NCBI RefSeq assembly: GCF_028281565.1
Contig: NZ_JANQJQ010000030.1
Span: 124,001 to 188,000, forward strand
From: Seonamhaeicola sp.
Lineage (GTDB): Bacteria > Bacteroidota > Bacteroidia > Flavobacteriales > Flavobacteriaceae
Direction: 5' to 3'
DNA length: 64,000 bases
The position numbers and the translations under genes were made by a program. The notes below the pieces were generated by a model. That model did not search any database, was not told the origin of the DNA, and worked only from the letters and a program-made list of their open reading frames with translations. Of the stretch, positions 26,595 through 33,405 are shown piece after piece (position 1 is the first letter of the stretch; each line of letters begins with the position of its first letter).

Positions 26595-27815
26595 ATGAAG
26601 CGTAAAACATTCATAAAAAATACTTTTTTGGGAATTGCCGCCTCCATGGTTGGTGCTGAGATTGTTTTTTCCGAATCTATTCCTGAGCATTACAGACCAT
26701 TAATTTTAGAAGAACCGGATCCATACAAGTTGTTTAATAAATCTAAAGAGATGACGGTTTTAAACAACAGGCCATGGAATATGGAGGCTAAGGCCCATTT
26801 ACTGGATGATAAGATTACGCCTAATAAGTATATGTTTATTAGAAATAATGGACTGATTCCAAAAGATCCGGATGCTTCAAACTGGAAACTGGTGATTGAC
26901 GGGGAATCTGTTATAAAGCCTAAAACTTTCACGCTTAATGAGCTAAAATCAAAATTCAAACAGTATACGTATCAACTAACTTTGGAATGTGGCGGTAACG
27001 GACGAAGCGAATTTAATCCGCCTGCAAAAGGAAATCAATGGACGGTTGGGGCCGTATCCTGTGCACAATGGACCGGTGTTAGATTACGGGATGTCTTAGA
27101 TGATGTGGGCCTTAAAAATGATGCCGTCTATATTGGGTATCATGCCGCTGATACGCATTTAAGCGGAGACACAAGTAAGGCACCCATCTCCAGAGGAGTT
27201 CCCATGTATAAAGCATTACAGGAAGAAACACTTATAGCATTTAAAATGAATGGCGAAGCTATTCCTTTGGCACATGGATATCCGTTGCGATTGGTCGCCG
27301 GAGGTTGGCCGGCATCTGCTTCGGGAAAATGGATCAACAAGATAAGTGTTAGAAATAAAGTACATGACGGCACTAAAATGAAAGCGCCTTCGTATTGTGT
27401 TCCCTGTAAGCCTGTTGCACCGGGAGAAAAGGTGAAAGCGGAGGACATGTGCATAATTGAAAGCATGCCGGTTAAGTCATTAATCACCTATCCAAAAACG
27501 GGAGCCATGATACAAGAAGCCAGGGTATTGGAAATTAGAGGGCATGCCTGGGCGGGCGAACTGGAAGTTAAGAGCGTTGCCTATTCTATAGATTTTGGAG
27601 CTACATGGCACACGTGTTCTTTAGAATCTCCGGTAAATCGTTTAGCATGGCAACATTTTAGTGCCAGGATCAAGTTTCCTCAAAAAGGATATTATGAAGT
27701 TTGGGCCAAAGCCACGGATAGTGAGGGCGTAAGTCAGCCTATGTTGTTACCCGGCTGGAACCCTAAAGGATACTTAAATAATGCCTGTCATAGGATTGCA
27801 GTAAAGGTCAAGTAG
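26595..27815 (+). CDS. Sulfite oxidase-like molybdopterin oxidoreductase
   Basis: A 406-residue protein of the sulfite oxidase/SoxC family. The molybdenum-ligand Cys is C132 in LECGGNGRSEF. The pterin-binding segment GYPLRLVAGGWPASASGKWI and the C-terminal dimerisation domain (RGHAWAGELEVKSVAYS) are intact. The N-terminus (KRKTFIKN plus a hydrophobic run) suggests export, but a full twin-arginine is missing. The adjacent cytochrome c gene suggests a SorAB-like electron path from sulfite to cytochrome. Confidence 0.85.
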   Translation: MKRKTFIKNTFLGIAASMVGAEIVFSESIPEHYRPLILEEPDPYKLFNKSKEMTVLNNRPWNMEAKAHLLDDKITPNKYMFIRNNGLIPKDPDASNWKLVIDGESVIKPKTFTLNELKSKFKQYTYQLTLECGGNGRSEFNPPAKGNQWTVGAVSCAQWTGVRLRDVLDDVGLKNDAVYIGYHAADTHLSGDTSKAPISRGVPMYKALQEETLIAFKMNGEAIPLAHGYPLRLVAGGWPASASGKWINKISVRNKVHDGTKMKAPSYCVPCKPVAPGEKVKAEDMCIIESMPVKSLITYPKTGAMIQEARVLEIRGHAWAGELEVKSVAYSIDFGATWHTCSLESPVNRLAWQHFSARIKFPQKGYYEVWAKATDSEGVSQPMLLPGWNPKGYLNNACHRIAVKVK

Positions 27816-28273
27816 TGGATAGTAAGGAGTTCAGAAATAAAATTAGAAGGATCTATGCCGCGCTATTTGCGTTCTTTGGATTATTATTGCTAGTATCTGG
27901 AGTGTTGGTATATGCGGTATTGAATCCGTCATTTCTCAAATTTGAGAATACCGACTACGTAGAGACTGAAGCTATTAATAATGGCATTGAGAATGGCATA
28001 CATACAGAGACCGGGTTCATTTATGATGAGGGCATGCAAACCGTCATAACAAGTTGTACGTCTTGCCATTCTGCTAAGTTGGTCACTCAAAACAGGGCCA
28101 CAAAGGAAGGTTGGATCGGTATTATCAGGTGGATGCAGGATACGCAAAACCTTTGGGATCTTGGTGAGAACGAAGCTGTCATCGTAAATTATTTAGCAAA
28201 AAATTATGCGCCCGAAGCCAGGGGCAGGCGTGATAATCTGGAAGCTGTTGAATGGTACGATCTGGTTGAATAA
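27815..28273 (+). CDS. Membrane-anchored monohaem cytochrome c (SorB-like)
   Basis: A 152-residue protein with one N-terminal membrane helix (about residues 14-36) and a single CxxCH haem site, C81-T-S-C84-H85. A distal Met for the haem is plausible at WMQDTQNLW. The start is a GTG that overlaps the last base of the preceding stop codon, so translation is coupled to the molybdoenzyme. It is the likely electron acceptor for that enzyme. Confidence 0.85.
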   Translation: MDSKEFRNKIRRIYAALFAFFGLLLLVSGVLVYAVLNPSFLKFENTDYVETEAINNGIENGIHTETGFIYDEGMQTVITSCTSCHSAKLVTQNRATKEGWIGIIRWMQDTQNLWDLGENEAVIVNYLAKNYAPEARGRRDNLEAVEWYDLVE

Positions 28274-28295
28274 TTAGTGTTTGCTATCTGAAGAC

Positions 28296-29168
28296 ATGAA
28301 ATATTTTGATGCATTTAAAGACGCCCTTACAGGATCGGTTGACTGGACCTGGAATTCCATACTGTTCCATGTGCCCTGGCAGCATAATTTCTTTTGGGGT
28401 CTGATGGTGATTTCTATAGCGGTTTGGCTGCTGGAAATTGCATTTCCGTGGCGAAAAGAACAAGCCGTTTTCAGAAAAGACTTTTGGCTGGATGCGTTTT
28501 ATATGTTCTTCAATTTCTTTATTTTCACTATCGTAATCAGTGGGTTTTATAAAGTTTTGGAGCTTTTATTTTCAGAAATCGGATTGAGTATGTCGTCAAT
28601 GGCATTAATAGACCTTTCAAACTTACCAATATGGACTGAACTGCTCATTTTCTTTTTGATCCTTGATTTTGTACAGTGGTTTACTCACGTTTTACTACAC
28701 CGATTTGAATTTTTATGGCGGTTTCACAAAGTGCACCATTCTGTAAAGGAAATGGGCTTTGCCGCTCATTTGCGTTACCACTGGATGGAAAATATCTTAT
28801 ACAAGCCCTTAAAAGTGTTTGCTGTTATGCTAATAGGAGGTTTTGAACCGGAACAAGCGTTTATCATTCATTTTGTAGCTATTTCCATTGGGCACTTAAA
28901 TCATGCCAACATCAAGCTTACTTATGGTCCGTTAAAATATATTTTCAATAATCCGGTCATGCATTTGTATCACCATGCTTACACCTTGCCGAAAGTGCGT
29001 AAGCACGGTGTTAATTTTGGAATAAGCCTCAGTTTATGGGATTATATTTTTAAGACCTATTACGTCCCTGAGAGTAGTGGCAGTATAGAATTAGGTTACC
29101 CGGGTGATTCCAAAATGCCCAAAAACTTTTTTGCACAACTTCTCTATGGTTTTAGAAAAAAGCATTGA
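28296..29168 (+). CDS. Sterol desaturase/fatty acid hydroxylase superfamily membrane protein
   Basis: A 290-residue membrane protein with several helices and the di-iron histidine clusters HVLLH, HKVHH, HLNH and HLYHH typical of the fatty acid hydroxylase superfamily. The start ATG at 28296 is preferred to the in-frame TTG at 28281. It follows the cytochrome gene by 22 bp and is probably in the same operon. The substrate is unknown and could be a lipid of the envelope. Confidence 0.85.
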   Translation: MKYFDAFKDALTGSVDWTWNSILFHVPWQHNFFWGLMVISIAVWLLEIAFPWRKEQAVFRKDFWLDAFYMFFNFFIFTIVISGFYKVLELLFSEIGLSMSSMALIDLSNLPIWTELLIFFLILDFVQWFTHVLLHRFEFLWRFHKVHHSVKEMGFAAHLRYHWMENILYKPLKVFAVMLIGGFEPEQAFIIHFVAISIGHLNHANIKLTYGPLKYIFNNPVMHLYHHAYTLPKVRKHGVNFGISLSLWDYIFKTYYVPESSGSIELGYPGDSKMPKNFFAQLLYGFRKKH

Positions 29169-29170
29169 TT

Positions 29171-29322
29171 TGTCATTCTGACACTGAGGTCTCGAAGTGG
29201 AAGAATCTCAATCTCATTGCGAAAAGAGATGTTTCGACTGCGCTCAACATGACAAACAACTGGCATTCTGAGGGAAACGAAGAATCTTATCTGATAGATT
29301 ACTCACTATATTCAGAATGACA
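29171..29322. repeat. Extragenic repeat element with 11-bp inverted ends
   Basis: The ends TGTCATTCTGA (29171-29181) and TCAGAATGACA (29312-29322) are exact inverse complements. Inside, a second boundary (TGACA then TGGCATTCTGAG near 29250-29272) suggests two hairpin units in tandem. It lies between convergent genes, as does the relative at 18017-18221. Confidence 0.7.
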
Positions 29323-29880
29323 TTATTTAGTTTCTGCTTCCGATAAAATAAAAGGATAGGCCTCTCTTACCTGTTTTAACTCACCTTTAGTCAGCTTATC
29401 AGCAGACTTATTCATTACATTAAGTGAATATGCATTTCTCAGCTCATAATACGCTTTAGTCAGTTCGTTTTGAACTGCTATGTATTGCCTGTAACTGGTT
29501 TGCTTCATATTTTGTAACGAAATAACAGCTTTTTTGGGATTATCAGAGGAAGCGGAATCCCCATTACCGCTGCAATAAGTACAGGAACCATCACCATTGT
29601 TGTCCAGAAAATCTTTGGCAATGTCTTTTAATGCTTCAAGTGAAATCAATTCGTTGTCTACCATGATCTCATCATTATTGTTGATCATGACCCGTAAAAT
29701 GTTCTTGTCGTTAATAGGTGTTGAGCAATCCATACCCGGAGGGCACTCTTTAGGAAGTAACCTGTTAATACCTTCATCTGTTGAAATGGTTGCTGTTACC
29801 AGGAAAAAGATCAGTAGTAAAAAAGCAATGTCTGCCATGGACCCGGCGTTGATCTCAGGTCTGAATTTTGAACGTCTCAT
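29323..29880 (-). CDS. ExbD/TolR-family biopolymer transport protein
   Basis: A 185-residue protein with the cytoplasmic start RRSKFRPEINAGSMADIAF, one membrane helix (about residues 17-35) that contains the conserved Asp, and a periplasmic domain of the Bacteroidota ExbD type. A Cys-containing Gly/Ser loop (CTYCSGNGDSASS) interrupts the domain. ExbD works with ExbB/TolQ to couple proton flow to outer-membrane transport. No ExbB or TonB gene is adjacent. Two micro-ORFs precede it on the same strand. Confidence 0.88.
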   Translation of the reverse strand: MRRSKFRPEINAGSMADIAFLLLIFFLVTATISTDEGINRLLPKECPPGMDCSTPINDKNILRVMINNNDEIMVDNELISLEALKDIAKDFLDNNGDGSCTYCSGNGDSASSDNPKKAVISLQNMKQTSYRQYIAVQNELTKAYYELRNAYSLNVMNKSADKLTKGELKQVREAYPFILSEAETK

Positions 29881-29898
29881 AAATTATAGTTTAAATGC

Positions 29899-30022
29899 CC
29901 GCCTGACGGCCGGCAGGTTAATGTGAATCCTGGTCACAAAAACAATACCATAACCAATTGACTTAGATTCCCATTTTCATGGGAATGACAATTTTAAAGG
30001 AAGCCCGACGCAAAACGTCGGG
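29899..30022. repeat. GC-rich palindromes upstream of exbD
   Basis: Two small palindromes are embedded in AT-rich DNA: CCTGACGGCCGGCAGG around 29902-29917, and CCCGACG / CGTCGGG at 30004-30022 with a 5-base loop. They resemble common extragenic palindromes of flavobacterial genomes. They separate exbD from the micro-ORFs. Confidence 0.5.
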
Positions 30023-30036
30023 AAATTCTTTTCGAA

Positions 30037-30171
30037 TTAATGGGCGTATCGCTTAGATCCTTTCCAAACAATATCATTTGAAGATTTAAAACTGATATAG
30101 CGCCTGGAAGGCAGGAAGTGTTCTTGAGTGATGCTGTTTAAGTGGTTCGATATTTTAATAACTGTTCGCAT
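30037..30171 (-). CDS. Small basic ORF (44 aa) with MRT start and SKRY end
   Basis: An uninterrupted 44-codon frame that starts MRTVIKISNHL and ends IVWKGSKRYAH. It is very basic (His, Arg and Lys rich). The start lies in an A-rich context typical of the phylum. Its ends resemble those of the 28-codon ORF just upstream (MRT... and W..SKR.Y), which argues that both are real. No function or family is recognised. Confidence 0.5.
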   Translation of the reverse strand: MRTVIKISNHLNSITQEHFLPSRRYISFKSSNDIVWKGSKRYAH

Positions 30172-30200
30172 TTTGATTTTTTGATTATTGATGAAAGTCT

Positions 30201-30230
30201 AAAAGACGTTACTTATCTGTAACGTCTTTT
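30201..30230. terminator. Strong hairpin at the end of the 28-codon ORF
   Basis: The arms AAAAGACGTTAC (30201-30212) and GTAACGTCTTTT (30219-30230) are exact inverse complements over 12 bases with a 6-base loop. It reads as a bidirectional terminator. The last codons and stop of the small ORF at 30213-30299 lie inside the stem and loop. Confidence 0.7.
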
Positions 30231-30299
30231 ACTGTTCCAATGGTTACTTTTAGTGTTACTTAAAGTTCCTGAAATTTGATTGTTGTCTAAAGTTCTCAT
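30213..30299 (-). CDS. Micro-ORF (28 aa) with MRT start and SKRRY end
   Basis: A 28-codon frame, MRTLDNNQIS at the N-terminus and NHWNSKRRYR at the C-terminus, ending inside the terminator hairpin. The start codon follows the A-rich segment AAAAAAACAAACAATT. It lies about 33 bases after an ECF-type promoter. Its resemblance to the next small ORF (MRT start, Trp then SKR and Tyr at the end) suggests a duplicated micro-protein. The function is unknown. Confidence 0.5.
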   Translation of the reverse strand: MRTLDNNQISGTLSNTKSNHWNSKRRYR

Positions 30300-30331
30300 A
30301 ATTGTTTGTTTTTTTATTGATTTATACTAGA

Positions 30332-30359
30332 TAGACGACCACGAATCAAAAATGTTACA
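30332..30359 (-). promoter_or_regulatory. Candidate ECF sigma-factor promoter
   Basis: On the minus strand TGTAAC (30354-30359) and CGTCTA (30332-30337) are separated by exactly 16 bases. This is the layout of ECF-type -35 and -10 elements and is unlike the TAnnTTTG boxes elsewhere in the window. It would drive the two micro-ORFs and perhaps exbD. Confidence 0.55.
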
Positions 30360-30515
30360 GTACTATGCATAACAAAGTAGTAATTTAACAATTTTTAACT
30401 TTTTTTACCGGTTTTAAGCAGGGTAGAAGGTTATTTAGATCATTATTTAACAGGTTAGGAACAGTTTTTGTGTTAAATGAATACAAATATTTATTAGTTT
30501 AGTAAGAGAAAGAAA

Positions 30516-30523
30516 TATCTTTG
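30516..30523 (+). promoter_or_regulatory. -7 promoter box of the secreted-protein gene
   Basis: TATCTTTG matches TAnnTTTG. Its position overlaps the in-frame TTG at 30521, so that codon cannot be the start. The ATG at 30542 or 30554 must be used. Confidence 0.6.
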
Positions 30524-30541
30524 ACCTGTGATTGCCAAATC

Positions 30542-31240
30542 ATGATCATTGCTATGATACCGAAACAGTTTAAAACATATCTAACGGTTTTTATTATACT
30601 TATTTTTTCCGGATTGATGCATGCGCAAATTGATTCTAAGAAAAAATCGGTAGCCATTCCTGCTGTGGAAAATGAAAATGATACTTTAGATGCTTCGCCA
30701 TTAACACCTTCAAAGCCCATTGACAGTGATAATTCAAGCGGGTTAAATACGCCTAAAGCAGCACAGAAGCTTAAAATACCTAAAAAGGAATTTTCCATGT
30801 TTGGCGAAAAATTCGGGAATCCCGGTGAATTGTACACAGACCGGTTAAAAAAACATGAGAGTAACATAAAACAGGGTGAAGGCTTGGGAACAAAGGGCAG
30901 TAAAATAGATGTGTTTTTTGGAAATCACAGAACCAAATCCAAGTTTGTACGTGTTTTATACAGGGATTATGGTCTGGAAGATGGTGATTTGGTCAGGGTT
31001 TCTGTCAATGATGAAGTCATTAGCTACAGGGTGGTATTGACCAATGCCTTTAAAGGTTTTAAAATTGAACTAAAAGAAGGCATAAACACCATTGAGTTCC
31101 TGGCATTAAATGAAGGCTATGCGCTTCCAAATACTGCACACTTTAGAATTGTTGATGAAAACGATAAAATTATTGCTGCCGACCTTTGGGCTCTTTCAGT
31201 AAATGTAAAGGGATCGGTCAATATAATTAAGGATCCATAA
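30542..31240 (+). CDS. Secreted protein of unknown function
   Basis: About 232 residues with a signal peptide (hydrophobic core LTVFIILIFSGL ending HAQ). A proline/serine-rich linker follows, then a C-terminal beta-rich domain (from about residue 120: KIDVFFGNHRTKSKFVRVLYRDYG, and ELKEGINTIEFLALNEGYALPNTAHFR). The domain looks like a carbohydrate- or ligand-binding beta sandwich. No named family is recognised. The ATG at 30542 is chosen because of the -7 box just upstream; 30554 is possible. Confidence 0.7.
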   Translation: MIIAMIPKQFKTYLTVFIILIFSGLMHAQIDSKKKSVAIPAVENENDTLDASPLTPSKPIDSDNSSGLNTPKAAQKLKIPKKEFSMFGEKFGNPGELYTDRLKKHESNIKQGEGLGTKGSKIDVFFGNHRTKSKFVRVLYRDYGLEDGDLVRVSVNDEVISYRVVLTNAFKGFKIELKEGINTIEFLALNEGYALPNTAHFRIVDENDKIIAADLWALSVNVKGSVNIIKDP

Positions 31241-31245
31241 AATAT

Positions 31246-32274
31246 ATGAAGTTTTGCCATTATATTTTCTTATCCGCAATTCTTACTTTTACTTTTGAAA
31301 GCTGTAAAACCGAATCTAAAGAACACGATTATTCCCCTGAAAAGCTGGCTATTTTTAAGCAATTAGAATCTTACCCAGATAGCATTCAAATAGGAGGCAT
31401 TAATTTTCAATACGGTTTTAAAAACCAAATGTTAGCACATTTGAAAGGTAATTATGATTCAACATTAATTACTGAAAAATTCCATAAACCGAATCAATAT
31501 TTATTTGATTCTTGTTTTAATTTTTTTCCTGACAAAATCTACACTTTACCTGAAGTCATTAAGTGGAATAAAACGTATTTGATAGATAATGATAGTATTG
31601 TTTGGAAGCAAATAAAGTTCTTGTTAGAAAAAAATATTGACAGCCTTATTAGAAGTCATGCGAAAGGTGTCCAGGATTTAACTGGTATTGTAAGTGATGC
31701 AAAATTTTTATTGTATTTACCACCTTATGGCTTTGGTATTTCTGGTGGTTGCAATACTATGTCAATGTCTTTCGATATGATGTATAAGATAGAAGACGAA
31801 AAATATATTCAACAAGTTATACCGCATGAAGTTGAGCATACAGTTTACGAGAACATGATGGGTGATGACCCCTATTTTTCTACAGGAATAGGAGTGATTA
31901 TAGATGAAGGGCTTGCATCATTTTTTGAGCACAAATATTTGAATATTTCTGCTTTTGATGTATTGAATGAACATGAATGGTTTATGGAAAATGAAAAAGA
32001 AATTTTTGAAAAGCTTTCTCCTTATTTTTTAAAACCAAACACTGAAGACAACAGGATTTTATATCATGTAAATAGGAATAACAATTTAGAACCATTGATT
32101 GATAACGCGCCATCAAAATTAGCAGTTCAGAATTTAGGATATAATTTGGGCTTTCGAATAGTTGAATCTTATGAAAAAATCAATGGAACTGACTCTTGGA
32201 AAGATGTTTATATGTTATCTCCAAAAGAATTCTTAGAAAAAAGTGGTTATGAGGATTATATTAAAAGTTTATAA
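31246..32274 (+). CDS. Putative zinc-dependent protease lipoprotein (DUF2268-like)
   Basis: A 342-residue lipoprotein (lipobox FESC, Cys20). A zinc-binding HExxH motif is present, H194-E-V-E-H198, followed by a downstream acidic DEGLASFFEH segment near residue 222 that may hold the third ligand. This layout resembles DUF2268-type predicted Zn proteases. It lies 5 bp after the secreted-protein gene. It may act on proteins at the cell surface. Confidence 0.7.
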   Translation: MKFCHYIFLSAILTFTFESCKTESKEHDYSPEKLAIFKQLESYPDSIQIGGINFQYGFKNQMLAHLKGNYDSTLITEKFHKPNQYLFDSCFNFFPDKIYTLPEVIKWNKTYLIDNDSIVWKQIKFLLEKNIDSLIRSHAKGVQDLTGIVSDAKFLLYLPPYGFGISGGCNTMSMSFDMMYKIEDEKYIQQVIPHEVEHTVYENMMGDDPYFSTGIGVIIDEGLASFFEHKYLNISAFDVLNEHEWFMENEKEIFEKLSPYFLKPNTEDNRILYHVNRNNNLEPLIDNAPSKLAVQNLGYNLGFRIVESYEKINGTDSWKDVYMLSPKEFLEKSGYEDYIKSL

Positions 32275-32279
32275 ATATT

Positions 32280-33293
32280 CTAACCAACTATCCCATCAAT
32301 CAACTGTAATTCTTCTTCAGAAAAATCAAGATTATCTAAGGCCTTTAAATTTTCTTTTAACTGATTGGCAGAACTGGCACCTAAAAGTACTGATGCCACA
32401 GCCGGTTGTCTAAGAATCCACGCCACAGCCATTTGCGATAATTTCTGTCCGCGTTCCTGCGCTATAGTGTTTAATTTCTGAATCTTTACGAGATTACTAT
32501 TTACGGTATCCGTATTAAGATAAGACATGTTCTTAGCCGCCCTGGAGCCTTCCGGAATACCTTTTAAGTATTTATCGGTCAACATCCCTTGAGCCAATGG
32601 TGAAAACGCAATACAACCAACGCCATTTTGTTCCAAAGTCTCTAAAAGCCCGTTTTCAACCCAACGGTCAAACATGGAGTACCGTGCCTGGTGCAAAATA
32701 AACGGTACATTTAAATCTTTAAGAAGGTTAGCGGCCTGTTGTGTTTCTTCCGGTTTATAATTAGAAATACCTACATATAAAGCTTTTCCCTGCCTCACTA
32801 TATCGGCTAAAGCCCCCATGGTTTCTTCCAAAGGGGTTTCAGGATCCGGTCTGTGGTGGTAAAAAATATCAACATAATCCAATCCCATGCGTTTTAAACT
32901 TTGGTCTAAGCTGGAGATTAAATATTTTCTCGACCCTAAATTACCATAAGGCCCGGGCCACATGTCAAAACCAGCTTTGGTAGCCATAAACAACTCGTCT
33001 CTGTAGTTCTTAAAATCCTGTTTTAAAATGGTCCCGAAGTTTTCTTCAGCAGAGCCGTATGGAGGCCCGTAATTGTTTGCTAAATCAAAGTGTGTAATGC
33101 CTAAATCGAAGGCACATCGAATGATGTCCCGTCCGTTTTGAAGACTGTCTACAAAACCAAAATTATGCCATAACCCAAGTGAAATAGCCGGTAATAGCAC
33201 ACCGCTTTTACCAGTGCGGTTATAGGTCATGGTATTATAGCGTTCCTGAGACGCTTTGTATTCTGTAACTCCTGATTTATCGTTGATTTGCAT
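32280..33293 (-). CDS. Aldo/keto reductase (YghZ/glyceraldehyde-3-phosphate reductase type)
   Basis: A 337-residue AKR14-like enzyme. The catalytic region HFDLANNYGPPYGSAEENFG holds the Asp and Tyr, Lys and His follow in ATKAGFDMWPGPYG and DIFYHHRPDP. The likely start is the first Met of MTYNRTGKSG (about residue 22), since the first 21 residues are not typical. YghZ reduces L-glyceraldehyde-3-phosphate and methylglyoxal with NADPH. It stands alone, and a terminator of the next gene lies upstream. Confidence 0.85.
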   Translation of the reverse strand: MQINDKSGVTEYKASQERYNTMTYNRTGKSGVLLPAISLGLWHNFGFVDSLQNGRDIIRCAFDLGITHFDLANNYGPPYGSAEENFGTILKQDFKNYRDELFMATKAGFDMWPGPYGNLGSRKYLISSLDQSLKRMGLDYVDIFYHHRPDPETPLEETMGALADIVRQGKALYVGISNYKPEETQQAANLLKDLNVPFILHQARYSMFDRWVENGLLETLEQNGVGCIAFSPLAQGMLTDKYLKGIPEGSRAAKNMSYLNTDTVNSNLVKIQKLNTIAQERGQKLSQMAVAWILRQPAVASVLLGASSANQLKENLKALDNLDFSEEELQLIDGIVG

Positions 33294-33345
33294 AACTTGT
33301 ATTTTGAGACGGTAAAAGTATTAATTTTTGTTTTAAAACGACTAT

Positions 33346-33378
33346 AAAAAAAAGCCTTTAGAGATTAAATCTAAAGGC
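33346..33378 (-). terminator. Terminator of the S9 peptidase gene
   Basis: On the minus strand a 9-bp stem GCCTTTAGA / TCTAAAGGC with a 7-base loop is followed by a T-run. It ends 28 bp after the peptidase stop. Confidence 0.8.
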
Positions 33379-33405
33379 CTTATTATTTTTTAAGCAACTA
33401 GAAGG

